A stretch of DNA of 64,000 nt from Vibrio sp. SCSIO 43137. Its GTDB lineage: Bacteria > Pseudomonadota > Gammaproteobacteria > Enterobacterales > Vibrionaceae. The stretch covers positions 1,984,001-2,048,000 of the forward strand of contig NZ_CP116383.1 of the NCBI RefSeq assembly GCF_028201475.1, given 5' to 3'. Positions 43,078 to 52,930 of the stretch are shown one piece after another. Made by a program: the position numbers and the translations under genes. Under the pieces are notes generated by a model. That model was not told where the DNA came from. It worked only from the letters and a program-made list of their open reading frames with translations, and did no database searches. Every line of letters starts with the position of its first letter. The stretch's first letter is position 1.

Positions 43078-44445
43078 TTATCGGTTAAAAAAGATCGATG
43101 GGTCACCGGCTTTCGCCGTCAGAATGCCGTTCTCCAGCAGCCCCATTTTCTCCATCCACTTCTCAAATTCAGGAGCAGGTCTGAGACCAAGCAACTGACG
43201 AACCGTGGCCGTATCATGGAAGGCGTTGGTCTGGTAGTTGAGCATAATGTCGTCGCCCATCGGCATACCGATAACAAAGTTAATTCCAGACGCCGCCAGC
43301 AGTGTGACTAAGTTTTCATTGGAGTTTTGATCCGTATCGGCGTGGTTGGTATAGCAGGCATCACAACCCATCGGCAGACCGGAAAGTTTGCCCATAAAGT
43401 GGTCTTCAAGACCGGCGCGGATAATCTGCTGATGGTTATACAGGTACTCAGGGCCGATAAAACCAACAACCGTATTCACCAGATGCGGCTTATAGCGACG
43501 GGCAAGAGCATAACAGCGTGCTTCCATGGTCATCTGATCGGCACCGTAGTGTGCATCTGCCGAAAGCGCAGAACCCTGACCAGTTTCAAAATACATCATG
43601 TTATCGCCGGCAAGATGACAGTACTGCTTACCTACTTCATAAGCTTCGTCCAGCATATCGATAGAAACACCGAACTCTGACAAGCCTTTCTCAGAACCAG
43701 AGATACTCTGGAATAACAGGCCGCCCGGAGCCCCTTTACGTACCGCTTCCATCTGAGTGGTAATATGCGCCAGTACACAAGGCTGAGTCGGGATCTCAAA
43801 CTTCTCAATCACGTCCTGAATGGCATTCAGCATTTGCGTGGTGTTTTCAACACTGTCTGTCACCGGGTTAATACCGATAACCGCATCACCACAACCATAA
43901 GTCAGGCCTTCATAGGTCTGAGCCAGAATCGAGCTGACATTGTCACGGGTATCGTTAGGTTGCAGACGACAGCTGAAGTGCCCCGGAATACCAACGGTAC
44001 AGTTTGCTTTTGTAACTACCGGCAGTTTCTTGGCACCAAACATAAGGTCGGCATTGGAGCAAAGCTTAGCAGTAGCTGCGATCATTTCTGCTGTCAGGCC
44101 TTTGCGCAGCCTCTGAAACTCTTCAAGGCTCGGTTCATTGGAAAGTACATATTCGCGAAGCTCACTGACAGTCCAGTTCTGAATCTTTTCGTACACCGCC
44201 CGGTTCAGGCTGTCCTGATTGATTCTGGTAATAGCATCGACTTCATAAGGAACGGCAGGGTTTTCCCTTAGATCCTTCAGTGTCAGTTCAGACAAAACAT
44301 GTTTGGCTGCCACACGTTCCTGAGAACTTGAGGCCGCAACACCTGCGAGCACATCTCCCGAACGAAGATCAGAGGCTTTCGCCATCACTTCTTTTACGTC
44401 TGAGAATTGATATGTCTGACCAAACAGACGAGTTTTCAAAATCAT
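43078..44445 (-). CDS. eutB: Ethanolamine ammonia-lyase large subunit
   Basis: 455 residues, the (beta/alpha)8 barrel subunit that binds substrate and adenosylcobalamin. Conserved stretches include TYGCGDAVIGINPVTDS, CVLAHITTQMEAVRKG, YFETGQGSALSADAHYGADQMTMEARCYALA and ASGINFVIGMPMGDDIMLNYQ. Full length. It starts 11 bases after eutA, which encodes its reactivase. Confidence 0.98.
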   Translation of the reverse strand: MILKTRLFGQTYQFSDVKEVMAKASDLRSGDVLAGVAASSSQERVAAKHVLSELTLKDLRENPAVPYEVDAITRINQDSLNRAVYEKIQNWTVSELREYVLSNEPSLEEFQRLRKGLTAEMIAATAKLCSNADLMFGAKKLPVVTKANCTVGIPGHFSCRLQPNDTRDNVSSILAQTYEGLTYGCGDAVIGINPVTDSVENTTQMLNAIQDVIEKFEIPTQPCVLAHITTQMEAVRKGAPGGLLFQSISGSEKGLSEFGVSIDMLDEAYEVGKQYCHLAGDNMMYFETGQGSALSADAHYGADQMTMEARCYALARRYKPHLVNTVVGFIGPEYLYNHQQIIRAGLEDHFMGKLSGLPMGCDACYTNHADTDQNSNENLVTLLAASGINFVIGMPMGDDIMLNYQTNAFHDTATVRQLLGLRPAPEFEKWMEKMGLLENGILTAKAGDPSIFFNR

Positions 44446-44456
44446 TAGTCACTCCT

Positions 44457-45887
44457 TTATGACGGAAACGCTAGAGACTTAACCGTAAGGGGGACAATCT
44501 CCCCTCCGAAGTAGCTTTTACCTATATCGATGTAATCACCCTCGCGGGTCATTACCTCATCAATCACCGCAAGGGGCTGAGGTAAAAGTAACGGTTGCAG
44601 CTCCATTCCGAGTGCTTTACCTATATCATTGTGAGAAATTACTATTGCCGGATCGTTATGATTGCCGTGTAGCCGGTAAAACTGCTCAAGCCCTTTTACG
44701 GCCTGCAGAACAGCTTTGTACTTGGTCGGCATACTGCTATCTAACGCAATGGCATATTGATCAGTCGCAAGTGCAATATCCATACGCTCGGCACAGATAC
44801 ATATTTCGCTACTGACATCAAAATCTGGGTTGTTCCAGTCAATGGCCGGATGGATGACCGGAATATTTTTCATTGGTAAACTGTCTACTTTCAGCCAGAT
44901 AGTTGAGCCTGAAAGGGAAAGAGAGTGAGCTCCGGCTCCGATAACCGTTGCTCTTACTGTCTGTTTTGGTTGTTTGATGGGCAGTGCCGGATATTCAATA
45001 TGGCGTAGCATTGAGCGGGCAAGCATAGGCCCCATATCACCGAATGACAGCTCGGCCACAGGACTTACCCTCTCCTGAAACAGGCAGTTACCCACACCAC
45101 CACTTATATAGATGGCGTCGATATCATTAACCTCTTTCAGCTCAGCGGTCTGCAACAGTCGCGCGGTAATCTGACTGTTATCTCCGCGGATCAGGCCAAA
45201 CAGTATATCTGCCATTTTCTGGCTGATACGACGCACATGATCCATGGTGAGTATATTCGGGCTAATCTGTTCGCCGAATACCTCTTTAACCAGAATAGCT
45301 CCGGCTTCGGACAGGTAAGTCACCCGGCCATTATCATCCAATTGGATAAGACGTCCGCCGATATTGATACAGGCTGTGTCCACGACTCTGCCACAGTCAA
45401 ATACAACAAAGTTCGCTGTGCCGCCGCCGATATCAATATTCATTACCCGGCTGTGGTTTGCTTCGGAAACCAGATGAGCACCACTGCCTCTGCCGGCAAT
45501 AATAGACTCAAGATGTGGTCCGGCAGTCGCTACAACAAAATCACCCAACTCCTGAGAAAGGCTTAAAAGAGAGGAACGGGCATTCTGTGCTTTGGCCGTC
45601 TCTCCGGTAATAATGATAGCTCCTGTTTCTACTTCTTCAGCTTTTGAGCCTGCTGCTGTAATCTGGCTCTGAACAAATTCTTGTATCTTTTCATTGTCAA
45701 TTACGCCGTCAAAATCGATAGGAGTAAACACCACCGGACTCTGATAAATAATTTCCCTGCCGATAAACTCATAGACAGGCACCTGAGAAGCCGGTGCTCT
45801 GTTTACCAGAGTAAGACGGGAAAAAATCACCTGAGTGGTCGTGGTTCCGACATCGATTCCGACACTGGTAATCAACTTGGTATTCAT
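44457..45887 (-). CDS. eutA: Ethanolamine ammonia-lyase reactivating factor
   Basis: A 476-residue actin/Hsp70-like ATPase that releases damaged cobalamin from EutBC. The nucleotide-binding motifs are VGIDVGTTTTQVIFSRL (residues 9-25), DIGGGTANFVVFDCG and the late SGGVGNCLFQE. The start codon ATG overlaps the eutG stop (TAATG), indicating translational coupling. Confidence 0.96.
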   Translation of the reverse strand: MNTKLITSVGIDVGTTTTQVIFSRLTLVNRAPASQVPVYEFIGREIIYQSPVVFTPIDFDGVIDNEKIQEFVQSQITAAGSKAEEVETGAIIITGETAKAQNARSSLLSLSQELGDFVVATAGPHLESIIAGRGSGAHLVSEANHSRVMNIDIGGGTANFVVFDCGRVVDTACINIGGRLIQLDDNGRVTYLSEAGAILVKEVFGEQISPNILTMDHVRRISQKMADILFGLIRGDNSQITARLLQTAELKEVNDIDAIYISGGVGNCLFQERVSPVAELSFGDMGPMLARSMLRHIEYPALPIKQPKQTVRATVIGAGAHSLSLSGSTIWLKVDSLPMKNIPVIHPAIDWNNPDFDVSSEICICAERMDIALATDQYAIALDSSMPTKYKAVLQAVKGLEQFYRLHGNHNDPAIVISHNDIGKALGMELQPLLLPQPLAVIDEVMTREGDYIDIGKSYFGGEIVPLTVKSLAFPS

Positions 45888-47125
45888 TAGGCGACCTCTC
45901 CGGCGATCTTGCCCTGAACGACATCCTGCAACAGAGCAATAATCTGCTTGGATGTTACGGTGCGCGGGTTTCCGGACAGACAGATATCCTGCAAGGCACC
46001 GTCAGCCACCTGTAACATGGCATCCAGATCGATATCCGTATGTTCCAGTGAAGTAGGAAGGCCAAGGTCACTGACCAACTGGCTTACCGCATGAATGGCC
46101 GCCCAGCAGCATTCGCGCTGAGTCATATTTTCCCTCGCAACGCCGAACGCCGCGGCCAGTTCGGCATACTCAGCTTCACTGACAAGGGCATTAAAGGCCA
46201 TTACATAAGGAAGAAGAATGGCGTTTGCCGTGCCGTGAGGAATATGGAACTGTGAACCAATTTGGTGGGAAATTGCATGAGTCAGACCAAGCCCGGCATT
46301 GCTGAATGCCAGCCCGGCCTTATAAGCCGCTACCGCCATATCGTATCTGTCATCCAGATTATCACCGCAGCCAACGGCACGGCGCAGTGAACTGGCAACC
46401 GCTTCTACTGCATGGTATGCGTAGGCTTTAGAGAGGGGGTTTGAATCTTTTGAAACATAAGCTTCGATGGCGTGAGTCAGGGTATCAATCCCTGTTGCCG
46501 CGGTAACTTCCGCCGGCACGCCAAGCATCAGGGCAGGGTCAATTATTGCCAGATCCGGCACCAGTGCCGGGCCTTTAATAGGCAGCTTAACGCCGGTTGC
46601 AACGTCTTTGACTACAGTAATATCGGTCACTTCTGAGCCGGTTCCGGCCGTTGTAGGAATGGCGCCAAGGCCAACTCGGCGGGAGGCAAGACCACCCACT
46701 TTAAACTCACTCAGGCTACCGCTGTAATCCACCATGACGGCAACAGCTTTAGCCACATCCAGCGCCGAGCCACCGCCAATACCGAGAACAAAATCAGCAC
46801 CCGAGGTTTTAAACTGAGCGATACAGTCATCAATCATATCTGAATCAGGTTCTCCGCTTACTTCGCTGTAAATGGAGAACTCTATACCGGCAAACTGAAT
46901 AGACTGCTGGCAACCTTCCAGCAGGCCTAACTGATAAACCAGTTTGTCGACCACAATAAATACTTTGCTCACACCAAGTTCAAGTAGTGCATCACCAATC
47001 TGATTGACACTGTATCCTCCGGTTAATGTTATAGCCGGAGAACGGAAGAAAAAGCCTTTGTATAGTTTTGACTGCTGAATCGTTTGTGCCACTACTGCTG
47101 CTAATTCTTCACGAGAAAATGACAT
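45887..47125 (-). CDS. eutG: Iron-dependent alcohol dehydrogenase EutG
   Basis: 412-residue group III alcohol dehydrogenase that reduces acetaldehyde to ethanol and regenerates NAD+ within the compartment. Features: GIGGGSALDVAKAVA (NAD binding), PTTAGTGSEVTDIT, and the iron-binding His residues in GIDTLTHAIEAY, LTHAISHQIGSQFHIPHG. The N-terminus (MSFSREELAAVVAQTIQQS) looks like a short amphipathic targeting helix. It is 5 bases after eutJ and overlaps eutA by one base. Confidence 0.95.
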   Translation of the reverse strand: MSFSREELAAVVAQTIQQSKLYKGFFFRSPAITLTGGYSVNQIGDALLELGVSKVFIVVDKLVYQLGLLEGCQQSIQFAGIEFSIYSEVSGEPDSDMIDDCIAQFKTSGADFVLGIGGGSALDVAKAVAVMVDYSGSLSEFKVGGLASRRVGLGAIPTTAGTGSEVTDITVVKDVATGVKLPIKGPALVPDLAIIDPALMLGVPAEVTAATGIDTLTHAIEAYVSKDSNPLSKAYAYHAVEAVASSLRRAVGCGDNLDDRYDMAVAAYKAGLAFSNAGLGLTHAISHQIGSQFHIPHGTANAILLPYVMAFNALVSEAEYAELAAAFGVARENMTQRECCWAAIHAVSQLVSDLGLPTSLEHTDIDLDAMLQVADGALQDICLSGNPRTVTSKQIIALLQDVVQGKIAGEVA

Positions 47126-47130
47126 GGTGA

Positions 47131-47958
47131 TTACTCCGTTAATCCCAGACCGTAACTTGCTATAGCAAGGGGGGTCAGATAAAGGGCATGCTCAAAGGTA
47201 ACTATTTCCGTCTGCGGGAAAGTCGCGCTGAATATACTTTGCACACCATTAACCAGTGTTCCGCCACCGGTCAGGTACATATGTTGCGGGGTATCACCCT
47301 GCAGATGGGACATAACAATATCTGCCATCTTTTCGATAACCGGCTTGACGATGACGGCAATATCCGGGTTTTCGTAACTGGTTCTTTTCAGCCGCTCTGC
47401 TTCTTCATCGTCCACCTTCAGGCGTCCTGCGATAACCAGAGAGACGTGTCGACCGCCACTCGGATCATCCAGAGAGAAGATCTGTTTGCCGGCTTTAATC
47501 ATGGCGGTGCCTGTAGTACCGCCACCAATATCCACTACGGCTCCCTCTTCAATACCTAACAGATCAGCCACACTGGAAGGCTCATCAATCACCTTTTCTA
47601 CTTCTATGGCAGCCGATTCAACAACATTGATAGAGATTCTCGGATCGGTTCCCGGCGGGTAAGAGGTAATCGCGCTGGTTACGCTAATACCCAGTTTCTG
47701 CTCCACCCGCTGAATCTGGGAGCGGACTATCTGGCAGGCGCCCATATAGTCAACAACCACACCGTCTTTCACCACATTGGCCCAGTCCAGAAAAGCCGCA
47801 ACCGGCTCTCCTGAACCGTCCAGAACCACGGTCTGGATATCTGCCGTGCCCAGATCAACCCCCACAATCCACTGCTGCGGAGGGCTTACCTCAGTATCGT
47901 CATTAACGATTTGATCGATAATGGCCAGACGCTGTTTAACCTGCTCTAACTTAGTCAT
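47131..47958 (-). CDS. eutJ: Ethanolamine utilisation chaperone-like protein EutJ
   Basis: 275-residue Hsp70/actin-fold protein lacking the substrate-binding domain. ATPase motifs are VGVDLGTADIQTVVLDG near residue 32, VVDIGGGTTGTAM and LTGGGTLVNGVQSI. Its function is not settled; a role in assembly or enzyme folding is proposed for the family. It is 3 bases after eutE. Confidence 0.95.
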   Translation of the reverse strand: MTKLEQVKQRLAIIDQIVNDDTEVSPPQQWIVGVDLGTADIQTVVLDGSGEPVAAFLDWANVVKDGVVVDYMGACQIVRSQIQRVEQKLGISVTSAITSYPPGTDPRISINVVESAAIEVEKVIDEPSSVADLLGIEEGAVVDIGGGTTGTAMIKAGKQIFSLDDPSGGRHVSLVIAGRLKVDDEEAERLKRTSYENPDIAVIVKPVIEKMADIVMSHLQGDTPQHMYLTGGGTLVNGVQSIFSATFPQTEIVTFEHALYLTPLAIASYGLGLTE

Positions 47959-47961
47959 CAG

Positions 47962-49356
47962 TTACACAATCCGGAAAGAGTCAACGGCAGTACAACGACG
48001 TTTGCGGGTAAAGGTCAGTGAGTTCGTCACTCCTTCCCCTGTCGGCGTTGAAATGGTCATGGTTGTCCAGCCTTCACCACCGGCACCGATAGCCGCAATA
48101 CAAGGGCCATTTTTCGCCAGCAGACTGCTGTCAATTTCAAAGGCCATTCTGGTCAGCACGTCAATGTTTTTGGAGTGAATTGCTGCCGTGTGGTGGTTAT
48201 CTGATTCAAGCTCAACAGCCCAATCAATGGCCTGATCGGCATCTCGCGCTTTAATCAGAGGCAGAATCGGCATCATCTGCTCAGTAGTCGCAAACACATG
48301 ATCTTTTGGCGCATGGAATACCAGCAGACGGGTTGACTCAGGAACCGTCAGACCAATGGTTGCAGCCAGTTTGGCGGCGTCACGTCCCACCCACTTAGGG
48401 TTAGCACTTGGGTTATCACCCGGATAACCTTTTAGTACCTCGCGGGCAATGGCTTCTGCCTGATCCGCATTAAGCTCATAGGCTCCGTTACAGGTCATTG
48501 CCTGCATCAAACTGTCAGCAACAGATTCAACAGCAATAATCTCTTTTTCACAGGCACACACAATGTTGTTATCAAAAGAAGCACCTTCCACAATGGAAAT
48601 TGCTGCTCTTTCAATATCAGCAGTTTCATCTACCACTACCGGCGGGTTGCCCGGACCGGCCGCTATCAGACGCTTATCGGTGATCTCTTTTGCTGCATCA
48701 ACCACGGCGTCACCACCCGTAACCACCAATAGCTTAATGCCCGGATAAGTGAACAGATTTCTGGCGTTATCCAGTGAAGGAACCTTCACTGTGGTACATA
48801 AGTTAGACGGACCACCTACTCGCTCAGCAGCCTGATTAACCAATTGAATCGCCCGCTGAGATACCTTTTTAGCCGCAGGGTGCGGTGCAAATACCACAGC
48901 ATTTCCCGCTGCAATCATACTGATAGCGTTATTAATCACAGTACAGGAAGGGTTGGTGCTAGGCGTTACTGAAGCAATCACTCCCCAAGGGGCGTTTTCA
49001 ATCAGGCTCAGACCGCTATCACCTGATACAGCCTGTGGCGTCAGGATTTCTGTTCCCGGCGTCCGTGATGCTACCAGCAAATGTTTTTTGATTTTATCTT
49101 CCACACGGCCAAAGCCTGTTTCCTGAACAGCCAGTTCAGAAAGCTCTTTAGCGTGCTTCTTAGCCATACGGCGGATTTCAGTAACAATCTTGTCTCTGAC
49201 AGCAAGGCTGCGTATCTGCTTTTGAGAACATTTCGCAGCCGCAACCGCATCATCCAGAGAGTCGAATACCCCATACTCTCCGCCTGATGGCTGGGTTTCA
49301 GACTTTAACTGAACCACAACCCTGCGAACAATATCCTCAATTTCGCTCTGATCCAT
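47962..49356 (-). CDS. eutE: Acetaldehyde dehydrogenase (acylating) EutE
   Basis: 464 residues. Converts acetaldehyde, CoA and NAD+ to acetyl-CoA. The N-terminal MDQSEIEDIVRRVVVQLKSE is an encapsulation-peptide helix followed by a linker. The catalytic Cys is in DNNIVCACEKEI and the cofactor region includes VTPSTNPSCTVINNAIS. It belongs to the aldehyde dehydrogenase superfamily and works with EutD (acetyl-P) and EutG (ethanol). Confidence 0.97.
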   Translation of the reverse strand: MDQSEIEDIVRRVVVQLKSETQPSGGEYGVFDSLDDAVAAAKCSQKQIRSLAVRDKIVTEIRRMAKKHAKELSELAVQETGFGRVEDKIKKHLLVASRTPGTEILTPQAVSGDSGLSLIENAPWGVIASVTPSTNPSCTVINNAISMIAAGNAVVFAPHPAAKKVSQRAIQLVNQAAERVGGPSNLCTTVKVPSLDNARNLFTYPGIKLLVVTGGDAVVDAAKEITDKRLIAAGPGNPPVVVDETADIERAAISIVEGASFDNNIVCACEKEIIAVESVADSLMQAMTCNGAYELNADQAEAIAREVLKGYPGDNPSANPKWVGRDAAKLAATIGLTVPESTRLLVFHAPKDHVFATTEQMMPILPLIKARDADQAIDWAVELESDNHHTAAIHSKNIDVLTRMAFEIDSSLLAKNGPCIAAIGAGGEGWTTMTISTPTGEGVTNSLTFTRKRRCTAVDSFRIV

Positions 49357-49381
49357 TGTTATTTACCCCTAATCGAATTTC

Positions 49382-49681
49382 TTACTGGCCCTTGTGGTAC
49401 TGAATACTCTGATCTGATGTAATCTCATCAATGATGCCGACCACACAAAGGTCTACAGGCGAATGCTCACCACCAGCGCCATATGCCATCCGGGCTGAGC
49501 TACCAGATACAACCAATACCCACTCACCTTCTCCGGCGCCGAGCTGGTCCATAGCAACATGCACCTCACTGGTTGATTTACCCTTTTTATCGACAAACTC
49601 CACCAGACAAAGCTTGTCCATTCTCATGTCAGGGCTACGAATGGTAGCCACCACCTGACCGACAACTTTTGCTACACGCAT
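49382..49681 (-). CDS. eutN: Pentameric shell vertex protein EutN
   Basis: 99-residue EutN/CcmL-family (BMC-P) protein that caps icosahedral vertices. Characteristic MRVAKVVGQVVATIRSPDMRMDKLCLVEF start, AGEGEWVLVVSGSSARMA and VDLCVVGIIDEI. A very strong ribosome site (AAGGGGGAGG) precedes the ATG, which is interesting for a protein needed only at vertices. It is 64 bp downstream of the second EutM-type gene. Confidence 0.97.
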   Translation of the reverse strand: MRVAKVVGQVVATIRSPDMRMDKLCLVEFVDKKGKSTSEVHVAMDQLGAGEGEWVLVVSGSSARMAYGAGGEHSPVDLCVVGIIDEITSDQSIQYHKGQ

Positions 49682-49745
49682 GCCTCCCCCTTATTCAATT
49701 ACGCCATCCCGGTAAGGAGGCGACGTGCTGATTTACTCCGGACAA

Positions 49746-50024
49746 CTACTTCTTCACAGAGATCGGAAAGATTTTTTCCAGATCCTGATGTGGCCTCGGA
49801 ATAACATGGACGGCAATAAGTTCTCCCAGCTTTTCTGCCACAACGGCACCGGCATCTGTTGCCGCTTTACAGGACGCAACATCGCCACGAACCAGTGCGG
49901 TTACATAACCGGTTCCTATTTGCTCATAGCCAACCAGCTCAACACGAGCGGCTTTAACCATGGCGTCAGACGCTTCAATCAATGAAGTCAGCCCTTTTGT
50001 TTCGATAATGCCTAATGCATCCAT
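49746..50024 (-). CDS. Second EutM/PduA-type hexameric shell protein
   Basis: 92-residue single BMC domain, clearly a paralog of the neighbouring EutM (both start [13 protein letters not shown] and share most of their length). Differences cluster around the pore: EutM has Q-I-G-S-G-L, this protein has Q-I-G-T-G-Y, so the pore Ser (position 38) is Thr and position 40 is Tyr. K34 is also E34. It lacks the AAPAAKK tail of EutM. A tandem duplication with pore divergence is the simplest reading. A GAGGAG ribosome site precedes the start. Confidence 0.93.
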   Translation of the reverse strand: MDALGIIETKGLTSLIEASDAMVKAARVELVGYEQIGTGYVTALVRGDVASCKAATDAGAVVAEKLGELIAVHVIPRPHQDLEKIFPISVKK

Positions 50025-50059
50025 TAGCCTCTCCTCAGAGTCGTTCTGTGTTGCTGCGG

Positions 50060-50353
50060 CTATTTCTTAGCCGCAGGTGCTGCTTGTGAAATCGGGAAAA
50101 TCGCTTCCAGATCACCGTGTGGACGAGGAATAACGTGAACGGCTACCACTTCACCGAGGCGCTGAGCTGCAGCGGCACCGGCATCAGTTGCTGCTTTACA
50201 TGCAGCTACATCACCACGAACCATTGCTGTTACAAGACCAGAACCGATCTGCTTATAACCAACCAGTTCAACACGCGCTGCTTTTACCATTGCATCAGAT
50301 GCTTCGATCAGAGCAGTAAGACCTTTTGTTTCGATAATGCCTAGAGCTTCCAT
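50060..50353 (-). CDS. eutM: Hexameric shell protein EutM
   Basis: 97-residue single-domain BMC protein that tiles the compartment facets. The family start [20 protein letters not shown] is at ATG 50353 with AGGAG upstream, so an upstream in-frame extension of 13 residues is rejected. Pore loop [22 protein letters not shown] and [11 protein letters not shown] are canonical. The C-terminal tail is [10 protein letters not shown]. It is 29 bp after eutD. Confidence 0.96.
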   Translation of the reverse strand: MEALGIIETKGLTALIEASDAMVKAARVELVGYKQIGSGLVTAMVRGDVAACKAATDAGAAAAQRLGEVVAVHVIPRPHGDLEAIFPISQAAPAAKK

Positions 50354-50382
50354 TTGAATTCTCCTAAGGTTTTCCAAATAAG

Positions 50383-51354
50383 TTACATACAAGAAGTAAG
50401 GACTGAGATATCTACGATATCGTCAGAGCTACAACCCCGGGACAGGTCATGCATGGGTTTAGCTAACCCTTGCAGCATCGGTCCCAAAGCAATATATCCA
50501 CCTAATCGCTGGGCAACTTTGTAAGCAATGTTGCCCGCACTCAGAGATGGGAAAATAAATACGTTCGCTTTACCGCCCAACGGACTATCGGGCATTTTCT
50601 GAGCCGCCACTTCCGGCTCGATTGCGGCATCAAACTGAACCTCACCGTCGATGATGAGATCCGGACAGCGCTGTCTGACTAACTCAGTCGCCTCAGATAC
50701 CTTGCTCACTGACGGGTGAGATGCACTGCCTTTGGTTGAGAAAGAGAGCATTGCCACCCTCGGCTCTTCACCGGTTAACTTGCGATAGTTATTGGCAGTA
50801 TCTATGGCGATATCGGCCAGTTGCTCAGTGGTCGGCAGAGGAATAACCCCTGCATCGGCAAAGGCGTGAGTCTTGGAGCCGTCAGGTGCCAGCATCAGGA
50901 AGAAGCTGGATACGGTTTTACTGCCTGGTGCGACGCCAATGCCACGGATAGCACTACGAATCACATCACCAGTAGTCGCCAGATTGCCGGCGATACATAG
51001 ATCCGCGTAACCTTGATCCACCATTAAAGCGGAAAACTGCAATGGTGAAGCCACCAGTTTACGGGCTTCTTCTTCACTGACGGGCTTTCGCTGCTTGCTG
51101 ATATAGATCTGCACCATTTCGTCAAAGCAGCCGGCCGTTTCCGGAGCCAGAGTCGTCAGGCAAGGCATAGCGATACCCGCTTTGTAGGCTCTGTCTCTCA
51201 GCATAAACGGGTTACCAAGCAGAATAGGTTCTGCCAGACCGCTCAGTTTCAGTTCATTAGCCGCATGTAACAGGCGTACATCATCGGTATCCGGAAAGAC
51301 AATTTTCTTCGGCGCCTGACGACATTTCTCTCTGCACTGTTGTAAAATCTGCAT
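50383..51354 (-). CDS. eutD: Phosphotransacetylase EutD
   Basis: 323-residue phosphate acetyltransferase of the Pta_PTB class that makes acetyl phosphate from acetyl-CoA, regenerating CoA in the compartment. Conserved blocks are [59 protein letters not shown] [12 protein letters not shown] and [16 protein letters not shown]. One base separates it from eutT. Confidence 0.96.
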   Translation of the reverse strand: MQILQQCREKCRQAPKKIVFPDTDDVRLLHAANELKLSGLAEPILLGNPFMLRDRAYKAGIAMPCLTTLAPETAGCFDEMVQIYISKQRKPVSEEEARKLVASPLQFSALMVDQGYADLCIAGNLATTGDVIRSAIRGIGVAPGSKTVSSFFLMLAPDGSKTHAFADAGVIPLPTTEQLADIAIDTANNYRKLTGEEPRVAMLSFSTKGSASHPSVSKVSEATELVRQRCPDLIIDGEVQFDAAIEPEVAAQKMPDSPLGGKANVFIFPSLSAGNIAYKVAQRLGGYIALGPMLQGLAKPMHDLSRGCSSDDIVDISVLTSCM

Positions 51355-51355
51355 A

Positions 51356-52162
51356 CTAGTTCACCAGCCTTTCAAGCACATTCTGATTACCACTTTTGCA
51401 CTGCCATACCAGAATCATCACCACATATATCGCACTGGACAGACGGTTCAGGCCGGCGACAATATCTTCACGCTCTAAGCGCATGCTGATGTCGATAAAT
51501 ACCCTGCTTGCTTCAAGTTCAAGCTCTCTCACTTGCGCCCTTAGTGTGTTTAGTTTTGCCACTTCTGCACCAAACCTGACATCGGGAAGCATATGATCGT
51601 AGCCCAGATGCTTAAGAGGGTTGTGAGACCATTTGTGAATGGTTTCTGAATCAATTTCACCGAAAGAAGGCAGAGGCAATGGTTGCTCTGTCACTTCTGA
51701 CTGTAGAATCTGGCCAAGATATGAGCGAATATCTGACATTGCATGGACAATAAATGGAGGTTGATCCTGAATAAGGCATTGAGCCTCCACACACAAACAA
51801 ATGGCAGTATCGATTTTTCCCCTCAATGCTATTCTGGGGTGGTTTTTCGGTACCAGTTGCTGGTCATTCAGATGAGTCATAAACGACGGTTTATTGTCGA
51901 TATCACTACCACAAGCCCAACAGGCATTTTCCGGACGCTGATTATTGGTCTTAAGGGGATGAACCTTCTCTGGCTCGCTGCTCTCATCGGCAGCCACGAA
52001 CACTTCACCCTGCTCATTGATATAGCGGATAGTGATCTTTCTTTCCGATAACAGCGCCTGAGCAGAAGGAGTCAGCCGGCATCCTTCAGGAAGCTGAACT
52101 TCACTGGAATGGGACAGGCCGAAATTCCCCCGCAAATACTCTTCGGTAATGAAGGTACCCAT
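51356..52162 (-). CDS. eutT: Cobalamin adenosyltransferase EutT
   Basis: 268 residues. Transfers adenosyl from ATP to reduced corrinoid, supplying the EutBC cofactor. The N-terminus [17 protein letters not shown] and C-terminal [21 protein letters not shown] and [14 protein letters not shown] match Salmonella EutT. The metal motif H-X11-CC-XX-C of Salmonella is altered: H68, C81 and C84 are kept but the first Cys of the pair is Ala (A80). ATG 52162, 8 bases after eutQ, fits the family start better than the upstream in-frame codon. Confidence 0.94.
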   Translation of the reverse strand: MGTFITEEYLRGNFGLSHSSEVQLPEGCRLTPSAQALLSERKITIRYINEQGEVFVAADESSEPEKVHPLKTNNQRPENACWACGSDIDNKPSFMTHLNDQQLVPKNHPRIALRGKIDTAICLCVEAQCLIQDQPPFIVHAMSDIRSYLGQILQSEVTEQPLPLPSFGEIDSETIHKWSHNPLKHLGYDHMLPDVRFGAEVAKLNTLRAQVRELELEASRVFIDISMRLEREDIVAGLNRLSSAIYVVMILVWQCKSGNQNVLERLVN

Positions 52163-52170
52163 CTTAGCCC

Positions 52171-52887
52171 CTACTGTTCCGACCAATCTGCCGGATAGGC
52201 AACGTAAACGAAACGCACATGAGTCGGGGTACCGAACTCAATGTCACTGCCTTTAGGGATAAAGATTACGTCTCCCGGTTTACCGATTGTTGTACCTGAA
52301 GGTGTTTTGATATGCAGTTCGCCTTCAAGAATGACGTCTACCTCGTCATAATTCAGGGTCCATGGAAAAAAAGCGTTCTCCCAGCCCATATAACCCACAC
52401 CTAAGGTGCTGTTCTGCTCAGGACCAATCACATCGGTCAGGCCGATATTTTTCCCCGGAGCTCCGTCAAACACGCCTAAATCAACGGTGTTCCCCCTGAC
52501 CAGAACGATTCCGTCATCGTTAATCTGTCTCGGACAGGTCGGCGCTTTGTGATCAAAATCTGCCAGTGCTTTTTTAATCAAAGAGTCTATTAGTGAACTA
52601 TCGACATCTTTGCCCAGACGAGACTGAATTTCGTTCTTAATCTGGTTAAGGGCAGGGTTATTTGGTAAGTCAGTCTCTTTATCAACTTTAACTGGCGAAG
52701 TTGCTGAGGCAGGTATTGCCTGACAGGCAGGTTTTACATCATCACTCTGAACAAATGTCAGCCCAAGAACTTTGGCAACATCATACGCTTCAGGCGTTAC
52801 TATTGTGCTGCACGGCTTGGCCGGAATTTCTGTTTTTCCCTGAGCTTTAAAATCTCGTACATCCGTTGCAGTAATTAACTTTTTCAT
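52171..52887 (-). CDS. eutQ: EutQ, cupin-domain acetate kinase of the Eut locus
   Basis: 238 residues: variable N-terminal part (MKKLITATDVRDF) and a C-terminal cupin (TLGVGYMGWENAFFPWTLNYDEVDVILEGELHIKT, GDVIFIPKGSDIEFGTP). In Salmonella EutQ has acetate kinase activity and supports assembly or ATP recycling. A GTG three codons upstream lies in the ribosome site, so ATG 52887 is used. Confidence 0.94.
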   Translation of the reverse strand: MKKLITATDVRDFKAQGKTEIPAKPCSTIVTPEAYDVAKVLGLTFVQSDDVKPACQAIPASATSPVKVDKETDLPNNPALNQIKNEIQSRLGKDVDSSLIDSLIKKALADFDHKAPTCPRQINDDGIVLVRGNTVDLGVFDGAPGKNIGLTDVIGPEQNSTLGVGYMGWENAFFPWTLNYDEVDVILEGELHIKTPSGTTIGKPGDVIFIPKGSDIEFGTPTHVRFVYVAYPADWSEQ

Positions 52888-52930
52888 TAATTCCACCCTA
52901 CTTTCCTTAGTGACTAAGGCAATCTTGTTA

